Assembly: GCA_028824415.1 (NCBI GenBank)
Contig: JAPPDX010000129.1
Span: forward strand, 1 to 64,000
Direction of reading: 5' to 3'
From: a bacterium
GTDB lineage: Bacteria; Actinomycetota; Acidimicrobiia; Acidimicrobiales; CATQHL01
DNA length: 64,000 bases
Under the pieces are notes generated by a model, which was given only the letters and a program-made list of their open reading frames with translations, was not told the DNA's origin and searched no databases. This document shows positions 16,421 through 25,660 of the stretch, in pieces. Made by a program: the position numbers and the translations under genes. Position 1 is the stretch's first letter. Every line of letters starts with the position of its first letter.

Positions 16421-17638
16421 GTGGCGCACGGTGATGCGGTCGACGTGATCGGCCAGCTGGCGCGGCCGCTTGAGGGGGTTCGCGTTCTGGAGTTTGGTGC
16501 GCTCGTGGCGGCGCCGTATTGCGGGATGCTGCTGGCTGATCTGGGTGCGGAGGTCGTCAAGATCGAGCCCCCGGAGGGGGACATGGCGCGGCGCTTCCCG
16601 CCGTTCGTGGCGGGGGAGAGCGCCTTCTTCATGTCCGTGAACCGCCGGAAGCGGAGCGTCGCCCTGGATCTCAAGCAGCCCGAGGCGTTGTCCTGGGTGC
16701 AGGAGATGGCCAAGCGGACCGACGTTGTGCTGCACAACTATCGAGTTGGCGTCGCCGAACGGATCGGCGTCGGCTACGAGGAACTCAGGGCTCTGAACGC
16801 CGGGTTGGTCTACTGCGCGATCTCCGGATTCGGTCCGACCGGCCCGATGGCGCACCGCCCCGCCATCGATCTGTTGTTCCAGGCCGAGTCGGGGATGATG
16901 GCGATCACCGGTGAGCGGGACGGCCCGCCGGTGAAGGTCGGGACGAACGCCGCGGATGTCTACGCCGCGACCACGGCGGCGACCTGCATCAATGCCGCGC
17001 TGGTCGAAAGGGCCCGCACGGGGCTGGGCCGGCGCGTCGACGTGTCGCTGAGAGACGCATTCCTGGCGCTGCAGGCCTGCTGGTTCACGAGCTTCCTGGC
17101 CACCGGGACCCAGCCCTCGCGCCTCGGCGCCGGGTCGCCGTTCACCGCCCCGACCGATGTCTTCCCGACCAGGGACGATTGCATCGTCCTCGCTGTCGTC
17201 AACAGCAAGCACTGGCGGATCCTCTGCGACGTGTTGGGTCTCGACCGCCTCGTCGACGACTGCCGCTTCGGGGACAACGAAGCACGCGTCGCGCACGCGG
17301 CCGAGCTTCGCGAGCTCGTCTCGGCGGTGCTCGTCACGCGCTCGACGGAGCAGTGGATCGAGCTGTTCGACGAGGCCGGGATCCCGGCGGGGCGGGTGTA
17401 CGACTACCGGCAGGTCGTCGCCGATGAGCAGATCCGTCACAACGAGATGGTGCTCTCGTTCGATCACCCGACCGCCGGAACGGTGATGACGCAGGGGGTT
17501 CCGTTCTGGCTGGACGGCGAGAAGAACCCGGATCCGTCGCCGTCACCCACGCTCGGCCAGCACACGCGCCAAGTGCTGATCGAGTCGGGTTGCCCGCCAG
17601 AGGTAGCCGACGCTCTCGCCGGCGCCGGCAAGTCCTGA
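16421..17638 (+). CDS. CaiB/BaiF family (class III) CoA-transferase
   Basis: About 405 residues, typical length. Family features: LEGVRVLEFGALVAAPYCGMLLADLGAEVVKIEPP at the start, VNRRKRSVALDLK, ISGFGPTGP, and GRRVDVSLRDAF. These enzymes move CoA between carboxylic acids through an aspartyl-CoA intermediate. The start is uncertain: GTG at 16421 or GTG at 16445; the ORF-track start far upstream overlaps the dehydrogenase gene in another frame. It opens a plus-strand group with a crotonase, a CoA ligase and SDRs, which suggests activation of an organic acid as its CoA ester. The specific acid is unknown. Confidence 0.9.
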   Translation: MAHGDAVDVIGQLARPLEGVRVLEFGALVAAPYCGMLLADLGAEVVKIEPPEGDMARRFPPFVAGESAFFMSVNRRKRSVALDLKQPEALSWVQEMAKRTDVVLHNYRVGVAERIGVGYEELRALNAGLVYCAISGFGPTGPMAHRPAIDLLFQAESGMMAITGERDGPPVKVGTNAADVYAATTAATCINAALVERARTGLGRRVDVSLRDAFLALQACWFTSFLATGTQPSRLGAGSPFTAPTDVFPTRDDCIVLAVVNSKHWRILCDVLGLDRLVDDCRFGDNEARVAHAAELRELVSAVLVTRSTEQWIELFDEAGIPAGRVYDYRQVVADEQIRHNEMVLSFDHPTAGTVMTQGVPFWLDGEKNPDPSPSPTLGQHTRQVLIESGCPPEVADALAGAGKS

Positions 17639-17705
17639 GACGGCCTGCGTCAACTCGTAGATTCAACCAGCGGACGGCGCCGCACACCCACAAGGAGCAA
17701 CCGAG

Positions 17706-18500
17706 TTGGAACACGGTGAACTGCATGACGTTCTCTACGAGGTGGACGACGGATTGGCGTGGATCACGATCAATCGGCCCGAGCGCCTCAACGCCTTCCG
17801 GGGGCGCACGATCGACGAACTCATCCACTGCTTCAAGCTGGCGTGGGGCGACCCCGCCGTCGGTGTCATCGCGCTCACGGGTGCGGGGGAGCGGGCCTTC
17901 TGCGTCGGCGGCGACCAGAAGCAGCGCCTCGAGAGCGGCGACTACGGGCCCAGCGAGTACGGCGTCTTCCAGGACGAGTACCTGCAACGCCTGATCCGAG
18001 ACATCCCCAAGCCGGTGATCGCGGCGGTGAACGGGTACGCCATCGGTGGTGGCCAGGTGTTGCACGTCGTGTGCGATTTGAGCATCGCAGCCGACCACGC
18101 CGTCTTCGGCCAGGCCGGGCCCCGCGTCGGATCCTTCGACGCCGGATTCGGAACGGCCTACTTGGCCCGCCACGTGGGCGTTCGCCGTGCCCGCGAGATC
18201 TGGTACCTGTGCCGGCGCTACAGCGCCGCGGTGATGCTCGAGTGGGGCCTCGTCAATGCGGTGGTGCCGATGTCGGAGCTGCGTGAGGAAGTTCGCAAGT
18301 GGGCCGACGAGATGCTTGCACTGTCTCCGGCGGCCCTGAAGTTCGTCAAACACTCCTTCAACGCCGACACCGAATCGATCGCAGGCATCTCGGCCGTGGC
18401 ATTCGACGGCTTGGCGGCATTCGTGAACTCCGAAGAGGCCCAGGAGGGGGTCAGAGCCTTCAACGAGAAGCGCGATCCCGACTTCGGTCAGTTCCGTTGA
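17706..18500 (+). CDS. Enoyl-CoA hydratase/isomerase family protein, BadI/MenB-like
   Basis: 264 residues. Crotonase fold with the oxyanion-hole segments GERAFCVGGDQ and GYAIGGGQVL. The stretch FGQAGPRVGSFDAGFGTAYLAR and REIWYLCRRYSA is characteristic of the MenB/BadI branch rather than ordinary hydratases. BadI (2-ketocyclohexanecarboxyl-CoA hydrolase) opens alicyclic rings; MenB closes one in menaquinone synthesis. No other men genes are nearby, while CoA ligase, CoA-transferase and SDR genes are, so ring opening is favoured by context. The start is TTG, supported by AAGGAG upstream at a normal distance. Confidence 0.8.
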   Translation: MEHGELHDVLYEVDDGLAWITINRPERLNAFRGRTIDELIHCFKLAWGDPAVGVIALTGAGERAFCVGGDQKQRLESGDYGPSEYGVFQDEYLQRLIRDIPKPVIAAVNGYAIGGGQVLHVVCDLSIAADHAVFGQAGPRVGSFDAGFGTAYLARHVGVRRAREIWYLCRRYSAAVMLEWGLVNAVVPMSELREEVRKWADEMLALSPAALKFVKHSFNADTESIAGISAVAFDGLAAFVNSEEAQEGVRAFNEKRDPDFGQFR

Positions 18501-18556
18501 GAGATCGGCGGCGGGTGTTCGGCCGACCCGGCGAGGTGCGAGAGTTGGTGTGACGA

Positions 18557-19882
18557 GTGGTGCCGGACGTCTACGACGAGATCGAGACGCTGCCGCGAGC
18601 GGAACTCGCGGCTTTGCACGAGGACCTGTTCGCCGATCACCTCGACTACGTGATGGCCCACTCGGCGTTCTACCGGCAGAAGTTCGGCGCCGCGGCCACG
18701 GGTGTCGATTCGCTCGATCGGCTGATCGACCTGCCGTTCACCACGAAGGACGAGGTGAGGGAGAGCCTTCTCGCAAGGCCGCCGCTGGGTCTGCACGCGG
18801 CCGCGCCGCTCACCTCGGTCGTGCAGATCCAGTCCTCGTCGGGCACGACCGGCATGCCGACCTTCGTGGCTGCGACCGCCGAGGACATCCGGACCTGGAA
18901 CTCGATGGGTGCGCGGGTGTTCTACGCCAACGGGTTCCGGCCGCGCGACTGGGTCATGCACGCCTATGCGATGGGTCGCGGTTTCGTGGGCGGGCTCGTG
19001 AACGTCGAGCACCTGCGGCATCTCGGCTGCTGCGTGATACCCCTCGGTGCCGAGGCCGGCACCGAGCGGCTGCTGGGGGCCATCGACCACCTGCAGCCGG
19101 TGGCGATGTGCGGCACGCCGTCGATGGTGTCGCATCTCGGCACCGCCGCGCCCGACGTCCTCGGGAAACCGGCGAGCGAGCTCTCGGTCCGGAAAATCTC
19201 CGTGGGCGGCGAGCCCGGCGCCGGCGAGCCCGCCATCCGTGCGCAGATGGAGGCGCTCTGGGCAGCCGAGGTGCGCGACATGATGGGTGGCGCGGACTTC
19301 GGGAGCACGTACTGGGCGGAGTGCGATGAGAAGGACGGGATGCACCTCTGCTCGCAGGGTGCGCTGCACGTCGAGATCATCGATCCAGCGACGCTCGAGT
19401 CGCTCCCCATCGAGGAGGGCACGACCGGCGAGCTCGTCTACACCACGTTGGCTCGGCGCGCCACGCCGCTGATCCGCTACCGGATGGGCGACCTGGTCAC
19501 GGTCTCGGCGATGGGCTGCCGGTGTGGCCGGACCGGCTACCGCATCAAGGCTCACGGCCGCACCGACGACATGCTGATCGTCCGGGGTGTCAACGTATTC
19601 CCTGCGGCCATCAAGGAGGTCGTCGTGGGGATGCGACCCGCCACCACGGGCTACTTGAAGATCGACCTCGACTTCCCGGGCCACAGCACCTCTGATCCTC
19701 TCAAGCTGCGCGTCGAAGTGGCGGGGCGGGACACCGGCGCGTTCCCGAGCCTGGCGGTGGATATCGAGCACCGGATCCAGAGCATGCTGTCGGTCAGGAC
19801 GATCGTGTCGCTGGTGTCCGAGGGCGCCATCGAGCGACCGGGAGTGCAGAAGGAGAGGCTGGTCGAGCGCGATGCCGGCTGA
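18557..19882 (+). CDS. Phenylacetate-CoA ligase-like AMP-forming enzyme (PaaK family)
   Basis: 441 residues, matching PaaK length. The N-terminus (DHLDYVMAHSAFYRQKFG and LPFTTKDEVRE) is PaaK-like; the P-loop is SSSGTTGMPTF and the C-terminal hinge region GRTDDMLIVRGVNVFP. It should adenylate a carboxylic acid and load CoA. It also has a cysteine cluster around MGCRCGRTGYR, seen in part of this family. The start is GTG at 18557. It sits 56 bp after the crotonase gene and 15 bp before the next small gene, in one apparent operon. Substrate could be an aryl or alicyclic acid. Confidence 0.86.
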   Translation: MVPDVYDEIETLPRAELAALHEDLFADHLDYVMAHSAFYRQKFGAAATGVDSLDRLIDLPFTTKDEVRESLLARPPLGLHAAAPLTSVVQIQSSSGTTGMPTFVAATAEDIRTWNSMGARVFYANGFRPRDWVMHAYAMGRGFVGGLVNVEHLRHLGCCVIPLGAEAGTERLLGAIDHLQPVAMCGTPSMVSHLGTAAPDVLGKPASELSVRKISVGGEPGAGEPAIRAQMEALWAAEVRDMMGGADFGSTYWAECDEKDGMHLCSQGALHVEIIDPATLESLPIEEGTTGELVYTTLARRATPLIRYRMGDLVTVSAMGCRCGRTGYRIKAHGRTDDMLIVRGVNVFPAAIKEVVVGMRPATTGYLKIDLDFPGHSTSDPLKLRVEVAGRDTGAFPSLAVDIEHRIQSMLSVRTIVSLVSEGAIERPGVQKERLVERDAG

Positions 19883-19897
19883 GGGTGGGGGACCGAC

Positions 19898-20338
19898 GTG
19901 AGAGTCCTGCGACTGGATGACTCGACGAGCTGGCTCGGCGACATGCTGTCCCACGGCGGTGGCGAGGGAGCCGTGCTCGCCGCCTGCGACCCTCCTGCCG
20001 ACTGGTCCGCCGTGGAGGAGCGACTCGTCGACGCCTTTCACGTCGCACGCGAGTGCGTGGCGCAGGGGGCGCCGCTCGTCTACGTCGTGCACTCCGAGGA
20101 CGTGCGTGGCACGAGGTCGGCGCTCGCGAGCGCACTTGCCACCGCACTGATCGGTTGCGCCAGGGCGGTGGCGTACGAATTCCAGCGTGATGGGGCCGCC
20201 GCGAACGTCGTGGCGCTGCCAACCGATGCGGACCGTCCGGGTGCGGCACGGGTCATCGGGAACCTGCTCGCGGACCCGGTGCTTACCGGTGAGCTGCTGG
20301 ACCTCGGGAGCGCCAAGCTGGGGAAGCTCCAGCCGTGA
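19898..20338 (+). CDS. Small protein resembling the C-terminal half of a short-chain dehydrogenase, catalytically degenerate
   Basis: 146 residues. The middle (SALASALATALIGCARAVAYEFQRDGAAANVVALP) resembles the helix and strand after the YxxxK site of SDR proteins, but the GxxxGxG cofactor motif, the catalytic Ser and the Tyr-x-x-x-Lys are missing. It overlaps the full SDR gene by four bases (GTGA), so the pair is translationally coupled and could form a heteromer with an inactive subunit. It may instead be a decayed SDR. The frame is intact with actinobacterial codon use, so I call it a gene. Confidence 0.6.
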   Translation: MRVLRLDDSTSWLGDMLSHGGGEGAVLAACDPPADWSAVEERLVDAFHVARECVAQGAPLVYVVHSEDVRGTRSALASALATALIGCARAVAYEFQRDGAAANVVALPTDADRPGAARVIGNLLADPVLTGELLDLGSAKLGKLQP

Positions 20339-21036
20339 GTCTTTCCGTCGTCACCGGCGCCGCACGCGGGATCGGCCTCGAGATCGCCCTCCGGCTATCG
20401 GCCGACGGCCATGAGCTGCTCCTCGTCGACATCGCGCCGGCTGTGGAGGCCGCTGCGGCCGAACTCGGCGCCGATTCGGTCTGCGCCGACGTGACGGCGC
20501 CGTCGGGCCTCGAAGCCATTGCCGCGACGGTCAAGGACAGGGGTGACGGGGTTCGATCGATCATCAACAACGCCGGAATCACGCGCGATGCGCGCCTCAC
20601 GAAGATGGCCGAGTCCGACTTCCGTGCCGTGCTCCGGGTCAACCTCGGCGCCGCGTACGCGCTGGTCGATCGACTGCGCGGCGAACTGATCGACGGCAGT
20701 TCGATCACCTCGATGAGCTCCCGCGCACATCTCGGCACGTTCGGGCAGATCAACTACGTGGCCTCCAAGGCCGGGTTGGTGGGCTTGACGCGCGCCCTCG
20801 CGCGGGAGCTCGCCCCCCGGACACGGGTCAATGCCGTCGCCCCGGGCTTCACCGACACCGAGATGACGAGGGCGGTGCCCGAAGCGGTTCGAGACCGGAT
20901 CGTGCCGGCGATACCCATGAAGCGGTCCGGCGAGCCGCCCGAGATCGCAGAGGTCGTCGCCTTCCTCACGTCGCCGGCGGCCTCCTATGTCACCGGCCAG
21001 GTCGTCTTCGTCTGTGGCGGACGCGGCATCGTGTGA
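20335..21036 (+). CDS. Short-chain dehydrogenase/reductase (FabG/BadH-like)
   Basis: 233 residues, classical SDR. Cofactor motif TGAARGIG, NNAG at the end of strand four, active site Ser in SSRAHLG and YVASK, and the C-terminal GQVVFVCGGRGIV seen in FabG-type enzymes. It likely interconverts a hydroxyacyl and ketoacyl thioester with NAD(P). Next to a BadI-like hydrolase it could act as 2-hydroxycyclohexanecarboxyl-CoA dehydrogenase (BadH role), an inference from gene order. The GTG start is inside the stop of the preceding gene. Confidence 0.87.
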   Translation: MSLSVVTGAARGIGLEIALRLSADGHELLLVDIAPAVEAAAAELGADSVCADVTAPSGLEAIAATVKDRGDGVRSIINNAGITRDARLTKMAESDFRAVLRVNLGAAYALVDRLRGELIDGSSITSMSSRAHLGTFGQINYVASKAGLVGLTRALARELAPRTRVNAVAPGFTDTEMTRAVPEAVRDRIVPAIPMKRSGEPPEIAEVVAFLTSPAASYVTGQVVFVCGGRGIV

Positions 21037-21133
21037 CCCTGCGGCAGCGTCTTGACTCGGCACCTCGACGGCGTGTGCAGCGAGGGCGCCAAGTAGGGTG
21101 GCTCGAGGGATCAGTGGCACAGGGGGTGCAGGG

Positions 21134-22045
21134 ATGACGTCGATCGTTCGGTTCGTTGACTCCGCTGCCGGGGTGGCGCGGCCCGGGGTGCTGGATGACG
21201 ATGGGGTTCACCCGATCGAGAGTGTCGACACGCTCGCGGCGTTGCTGCACCACTCGGCGGCCGAGATCCGTGATCAGGTCGAGGCCGCGCTCGGGAACCC
21301 GGCGGTCGACGGCGTGCCGCGGCTGTTGAGCCCGATCGACGGGGACACACCGGTCTGGGGGGCGGGCGTCACCTACCGGGTCTCGCAGGAGGCGCGCATC
21401 GAGGAGAGCGGGGACGAGGACGTCTACATCCGGGTGTACAACGCCGAGCGTCCGGAGCTGTTCCTGAAGTGTGTGGCGCACGAGGTCGTCACCGACGGCG
21501 AGCCGGTCGGGCGGCGCCCGGACTCCGACAACGACACGCCGGAGCCCGAACTGGCGCTCATGCTGAACACCGCCGGCGAGATCGTGGCCTACGGCGTGTG
21601 CAACGACATGTGCGCCCGTGCCATCGAGGGCGAGAACCCCCTGTACATCCCGCAGGCCAAGATCTTTGCCGCGTCCTGCGTGCTGGCGCCGGAGATGCGT
21701 CCCGCCTGGGAGGTGCCCGACCCCTACGACCTGACGATCAGGTTGCGGCTCAGCCGCGGTGCCGACGTCCTGTTCCGCGGGTCCACCTCCACCTCGGAGT
21801 TGGCGCGCACGCTCGAGGAGTTGGTGGACTGCCTGTTCTGCGCCACGGCCTTCCCCGACGGGGTCGTGCTGTCCACCGGCACGTGCCTGGTTCCGCCGCT
21901 GGAGATGCCGAGCGAGGTGGGCGACATCATCGAGATCGCCATCGACGACGTCGGCAGCATGCGCAACGTCGTTACCTCCACCGACGACATCAAACCCTGG
22001 ATGCACCGCCGCCACGCCGATCCGCTCGCCGCCTACGACGGCTGA
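21134..22045 (+). CDS. Fumarylacetoacetate hydrolase (FAH) family protein
   Basis: About 303 residues. A C-terminal FAH fold with metal-binding acidic motif DNDTPEPELAL, then YGVCNDMCARAIEGENPLYIPQAKIFA and TGTCLVPPLEMPSEVGD. The N-terminal domain is of the kind seen in sugar-acid dehydratases (2-keto-3-deoxy acid dehydratase branch) as well as hydrolases. The ATG at 21134 with GCAGGG ahead is preferred over the ORF-track start. It probably cleaves or dehydrates a ketoacid. Its TGA abuts the TCA of the convergent permease gene with no spacer. Confidence 0.85.
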   Translation: MTSIVRFVDSAAGVARPGVLDDDGVHPIESVDTLAALLHHSAAEIRDQVEAALGNPAVDGVPRLLSPIDGDTPVWGAGVTYRVSQEARIEESGDEDVYIRVYNAERPELFLKCVAHEVVTDGEPVGRRPDSDNDTPEPELALMLNTAGEIVAYGVCNDMCARAIEGENPLYIPQAKIFAASCVLAPEMRPAWEVPDPYDLTIRLRLSRGADVLFRGSTSTSELARTLEELVDCLFCATAFPDGVVLSTGTCLVPPLEMPSEVGDIIEIAIDDVGSMRNVVTSTDDIKPWMHRRHADPLAAYDG

Positions 22046-22762
22046 TCAGATCAACTGGCCGATGATGAGGGCCACGCCGCCGGCGAGGGCGACGCTGAGG
22101 ACGGCCGGGCGGAACCACGCCCGGTCCAGGAACGGCCGCACCAGCCGCGAGATGGCGAGCCCGATGAACATCCCCGGCACCAGGTAGCCGATCAGCCTGA
22201 GCTCGTGCAGGCCGAAGTTGTCTCGCGCCACCAGCAACCCGATGCCCACCCCGCCCACGATGCCGATGTACACCGAGGAGGTGGACCTAAGCACGGGGGG
22301 GCGCATCTCGCTGAAGCAGATCCCCAGGGGCGCACCGGGCAGCGCCGCGGCGATGGCCCCGAAACTGCAGGTCAGCCCCCCGGCGATCTCCGTGCGGCGG
22401 GTCTGGCGCAGGCGGAATCCGGCGAGTAGGACCAGCGCAGAGCCGGCGACCAGCGCCCCGATCAGAATCGTCCGGATCGTCTCGGGTACGAGTTCCAGGA
22501 CCGCGAACCCAGCTGCCAGGCCGAACGGGAGTCCCCAGAGCGCGTGCCTGACCGCTCGCCAGTCGATGTGCCTGCCCTCCACGATGATGTGCCGGATCCC
22601 GATGATCTGACCGACGATCAGCAGCGGTCCCGGGATGAACGCGGGGTCGATGGCGACCAGTGCCGGGGCGGCCACCAGCGACAACCCCACGCCGACCGAG
22701 CCCTGCACGATGGCGCCGCCGGCCACCGCGGCGATAGCGAGAACCAGCTCGACGGCACTCAA
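22046..22762 (-). CDS. TauE/SafE family membrane transporter
   Basis: 238 residues, almost all in about eight hydrophobic segments, with the duplicated TauE pattern (GAIVQGSVGVGLSLVAAPALVAIDP in the first half and TCSFGAIAAALPGAPLG in the second). The family exports sulfite, sulfoacetate or other organic anions. The start overlaps the Rieske ferredoxin stop by 4 bp, so it is the last gene of the molybdenum-hydroxylase operon. It could export the product of that enzyme or a sulfur oxyanion; the choline sulfatase 11 kb away also releases sulfate, but no direct tie is shown. Confidence 0.85.
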   Translation of the reverse strand: MSAVELVLAIAAVAGGAIVQGSVGVGLSLVAAPALVAIDPAFIPGPLLIVGQIIGIRHIIVEGRHIDWRAVRHALWGLPFGLAAGFAVLELVPETIRTILIGALVAGSALVLLAGFRLRQTRRTEIAGGLTCSFGAIAAALPGAPLGICFSEMRPPVLRSTSSVYIGIVGGVGIGLLVARDNFGLHELRLIGYLVPGMFIGLAISRLVRPFLDRAWFRPAVLSVALAGGVALIIGQLI

Positions 22763-23208
22763 GGGTTATGCCTTGGAGCGCGCCTGACGAGGATCTCCCC
22801 GGCCACCTCCCGGCACGGGTGGACCTCGATGTCGCCCTTGCGGTCGCGGCGGCCGTCGAGGTTCTCCTTCCAGCCACGGCCGTCGGTACCGAACGTCCAG
22901 AAGTGTGTGAGGCAGACGAGTTCCTCGCCGGCCACCGCTCCGGCGTCGCCCAGGTGTGACCACTGGTGCGGGCAACGCGCCTCCATCACGCACGGAACCC
23001 CGCTCTCGGTGCGCCAGACGACCACGTCGGCTCCGTCGAGGATTGCCTCGGTCACCTCGCCGCGCGGCACTGCATCGGCGGTCGCGACCGCCACCCAGGA
23101 GCCCGCCGCGTCGTCGGTGCCCCGAGAGTCGGCGGGAGGGTCGACTTCCGCCGGCGCTGCTGGATCGTCCGGTCCGGTTGAGGCCGCGCCGGATCCGTCG
23201 ACAGTCAT
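22759..23208 (-). CDS. Stand-alone Rieske 2Fe-2S ferredoxin
   Basis: 149 residues. The cluster ligands are CPHQWSHLGD and, 16 residues after the first His, CLTHFWTF. The first 35 residues are a Pro/Asp/Ala-rich tail. The ORF-track protein of 270 residues extends upstream into the dehydrogenase gene in another frame; the ATG at 23208 overlaps that gene's stop by 4 bp (ATGA). Ferredoxins of this type feed or drain electrons for oxygenases. Here the coupling to a xanthine-dehydrogenase-type enzyme is unusual and suggests it carries electrons for the Mo protein. Confidence 0.85.
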   Translation of the reverse strand: MTVDGSGAASTGPDDPAAPAEVDPPADSRGTDDAAGSWVAVATADAVPRGEVTEAILDGADVVVWRTESGVPCVMEARCPHQWSHLGDAGAVAGEELVCLTHFWTFGTDGRGWKENLDGRRDRKGDIEVHPCREVAGEILVRRAPRHNP

Positions 23209-25583
23209 CCCGCTGCCTCGAGAATCGCCGTCCTGATGCGGTGCGGTGACAGCGGCCCGTCGGTCAAGCGCACCCCGAGCGGCGCCAGAGCGTCGGCCAC
23301 GGCGTTGAAGACGCACGGAACCGACCCGATCGCCCCGCCCTCCCCGGTGCCCTTGTGGCCGCCCGGGCTGTCGGAGAGGGTGACGATGTGGCCGAACTCG
23401 AACGAAGGGACCTCCGCCGCGCTCGGCACCAGGTAGTCGGCGAAGGTGGTGGTCAGGGGGTTGCCGTCGGCGTCGTAGGAGACCTCCTCCAGCAGCGCCC
23501 CACCGATGCCCTGCGCCACGCCTCCTGCGATCTGACCCTTCACCACCATCGGGTTGATCATCGCGCCGCAATCCTCGCTCACGGCGTAGCGCAGCAGCCG
23601 GACCTCGCCGGTGGCGATGTCAACCTCGCATGTGCATGCGTGCGCCGCGTTGGAGTAGGTCACCGGCGGCGCCTTGAAGCGGGCAGTGTGCTCGAGGCCG
23701 CCGCTGATGTCGTCGGGCAGCGCGTCCGGTCGCATGTAGGCAGCCTGCGCCACCTCGGCGACGGTCATCCGCCGCGCCGGTGTGCCGCGCACCGCCACGG
23801 CGCCGCCGCCGAGGTCCAGGTCGTCGGGCGAGGCCTCCATCAATTCGGCGGCGATTCGCAGCAGCTTCGCCCGCACGCCCGCCGATGCGGCCCGCGCCGC
23901 GCCACCGGCGATGACCGCCGAGCGGCTGCCGCCGGTGCCGAAGCCGTAGGGCGTGCCATGGCCCTGGTGGAAGCGCACATTGCCGGGGTGCACGCCCAAT
24001 GCGTCGGCAACGATCTGCGCAATCGTCGTCTCGAGGCTCTGCCCATGGCTGCCCGTGCCCGCGTAGACGTTCACCGAGCCGTCCGGCTCGACGCGCACCG
24101 TCGCCCCCTCGGTGGCCAGCGCGCCGAACCCGATTGCCGAGGGCTCCACATAGACCGCGACGCCGATGCCGGGCAGCGAGCCGGCTCCCGGAGCCCGCTC
24201 ACCGGGGGCCAGCGAGGCCCCCACCGTCGCCCGGACCTCCCGCTGTGTGGCGCGGAAACCGTCGTAGTCGATCATCTCCGCGACCTGATCGAGACACTCG
24301 GCGGGGGAGATGCGGTCGTAGGTGAGGCCGGTCGCCGTGTTGTGCGGCAGGTCCTCGGCGCGCAGCACGTTGCGCCGGCGAAGTTCCAGCGGGTCGATCT
24401 CGAGTCGGCGGGCCAGCATGTCCACGATCAGTTCCCTGGCCACGCTCTCGATCTGCCACGGCCCCCGGTAGGCCCCCCGCCCGCAGGTGTTGGTGTAGAC
24501 GGTGGCCGTGCGCCAGCCGACGCTGCCGATCCGGTAGGGGCCGGGCAGGTGGACGCATGCCATCCTGCCGTTGCCGGGGTTGCCGCCGTTGGAGTACGCC
24601 CCGTTGTCCTCCAGGTGGTCGATGGTGGCCGCCACGAAGCGCCCATCGGCGGTCGCGCCGAGGCTGACATCGGCGCGGTCGCGTCGTGCGTGGTTGGATG
24701 ACGTGAGGTTCTCGCTGCGTCCCTCGATCCAGCGCATGGGCCGGCCGAGACGCCGCGCGCACACCATGACCGCGAACTCCTCGCGGCCCAGGAAGACCTT
24801 CTGGCCGAACCCGCCGCCGACGTCACCCATGTGCACGCGCACCTGGTGCACGGCGAGGCCGAGGGTGCGAGCGGCGGCCAGCGCCGTCTCGTGCGGGCTC
24901 TGGGTGGAGATCCACACATCGAGCGTCTCGTCGAAGGCGCGCCACTCCGCCAGCAGGCCGCGGGTCTCCATGGGGGCGTTTGCCTGGCGATTCTGGGTGA
25001 TTACGGCACGCACCGAGGTGTCGGCGCCGGCCATGGCCTCGTCGACGGTGGTCGGCCACGCCTCCGCCGAGTTCGAGACGTTCGACCCCAACTCCGGGTG
25101 GACCAGGTTGTTGTTTTCTGCGGCGGTCTCGAAGTCCAGCACCGGTGTCTGGTCCTCGTAGTCGATCTCGACCAGTTCGAGAGCGTCGGCGACCACCGCG
25201 GGACTCACGGCCACGACCACCGCCACGGGGTCGCCGACGAAGCGCACGTCACCGTCGGCCAGCAGGTGATCCGGCGGGCCGCCCCCGCCAGGGAGCACCA
25301 GCGAGCCGCGCAACGAGCCCACGTCCGGATTCAGGTCGGCGGCGGTCCACACCGCCCACACCCCGTCGAGGGCGGCGGCGGCTTTGATATCGAGCCGGGT
25401 GATCCGGGCTCGCGCCCGGGTGCTGCGCGCGAAGGCCACGTGCCCGGTTCCTGGCGGCACGAGGTTGGCGACGTAGCGGCCGCGACCGGTGAGCAGCCGC
25501 GGATCCTCCAGGCGGGCGACCGACTGGCCCACGTAACGCGCCGCGGGCGGGGCACCGACGGAGGGACCGGACGAACCGCTCAC
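23205..25583 (-). CDS. Xanthine dehydrogenase-family molybdopterin-binding subunit (large subunit 2)
   Basis: 792 residues, full length. N-terminal domain VGQSVARLEDPRLLTGRGRYV, Moco region GDVGGGFGQKVF, the active-site loop GAYRGPWQIE, the second Moco motif GTGGSRSAVIAGGA and the catalytic Glu in GTGEGGAIGS. The loop is not AYRCSFR, so it is not a form I CO dehydrogenase. Substrate is unknown; family members hydroxylate purines, N-heterocycles, aldehydes or aromatics. It follows the other large subunit by 77 bp and overlaps the Rieske gene. The M and S subunits are shared or serve only one of the two. Confidence 0.9.
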   Translation of the reverse strand: MSGSSGPSVGAPPAARYVGQSVARLEDPRLLTGRGRYVANLVPPGTGHVAFARSTRARARITRLDIKAAAALDGVWAVWTAADLNPDVGSLRGSLVLPGGGGPPDHLLADGDVRFVGDPVAVVVAVSPAVVADALELVEIDYEDQTPVLDFETAAENNNLVHPELGSNVSNSAEAWPTTVDEAMAGADTSVRAVITQNRQANAPMETRGLLAEWRAFDETLDVWISTQSPHETALAAARTLGLAVHQVRVHMGDVGGGFGQKVFLGREEFAVMVCARRLGRPMRWIEGRSENLTSSNHARRDRADVSLGATADGRFVAATIDHLEDNGAYSNGGNPGNGRMACVHLPGPYRIGSVGWRTATVYTNTCGRGAYRGPWQIESVARELIVDMLARRLEIDPLELRRRNVLRAEDLPHNTATGLTYDRISPAECLDQVAEMIDYDGFRATQREVRATVGASLAPGERAPGAGSLPGIGVAVYVEPSAIGFGALATEGATVRVEPDGSVNVYAGTGSHGQSLETTIAQIVADALGVHPGNVRFHQGHGTPYGFGTGGSRSAVIAGGAARAASAGVRAKLLRIAAELMEASPDDLDLGGGAVAVRGTPARRMTVAEVAQAAYMRPDALPDDISGGLEHTARFKAPPVTYSNAAHACTCEVDIATGEVRLLRYAVSEDCGAMINPMVVKGQIAGGVAQGIGGALLEEVSYDADGNPLTTTFADYLVPSAAEVPSFEFGHIVTLSDSPGGHKGTGEGGAIGSVPCVFNAVADALAPLGVRLTDGPLSPHRIRTAILEAAG

Positions 25584-25660
25584 GGGCGCGAGGCCGAAGC
25601 GCAGGAGTCGGGCGCGCCGGCGTTCAAGACGTCGAGGAGATCGGTGGTGACTGCCGCGGC

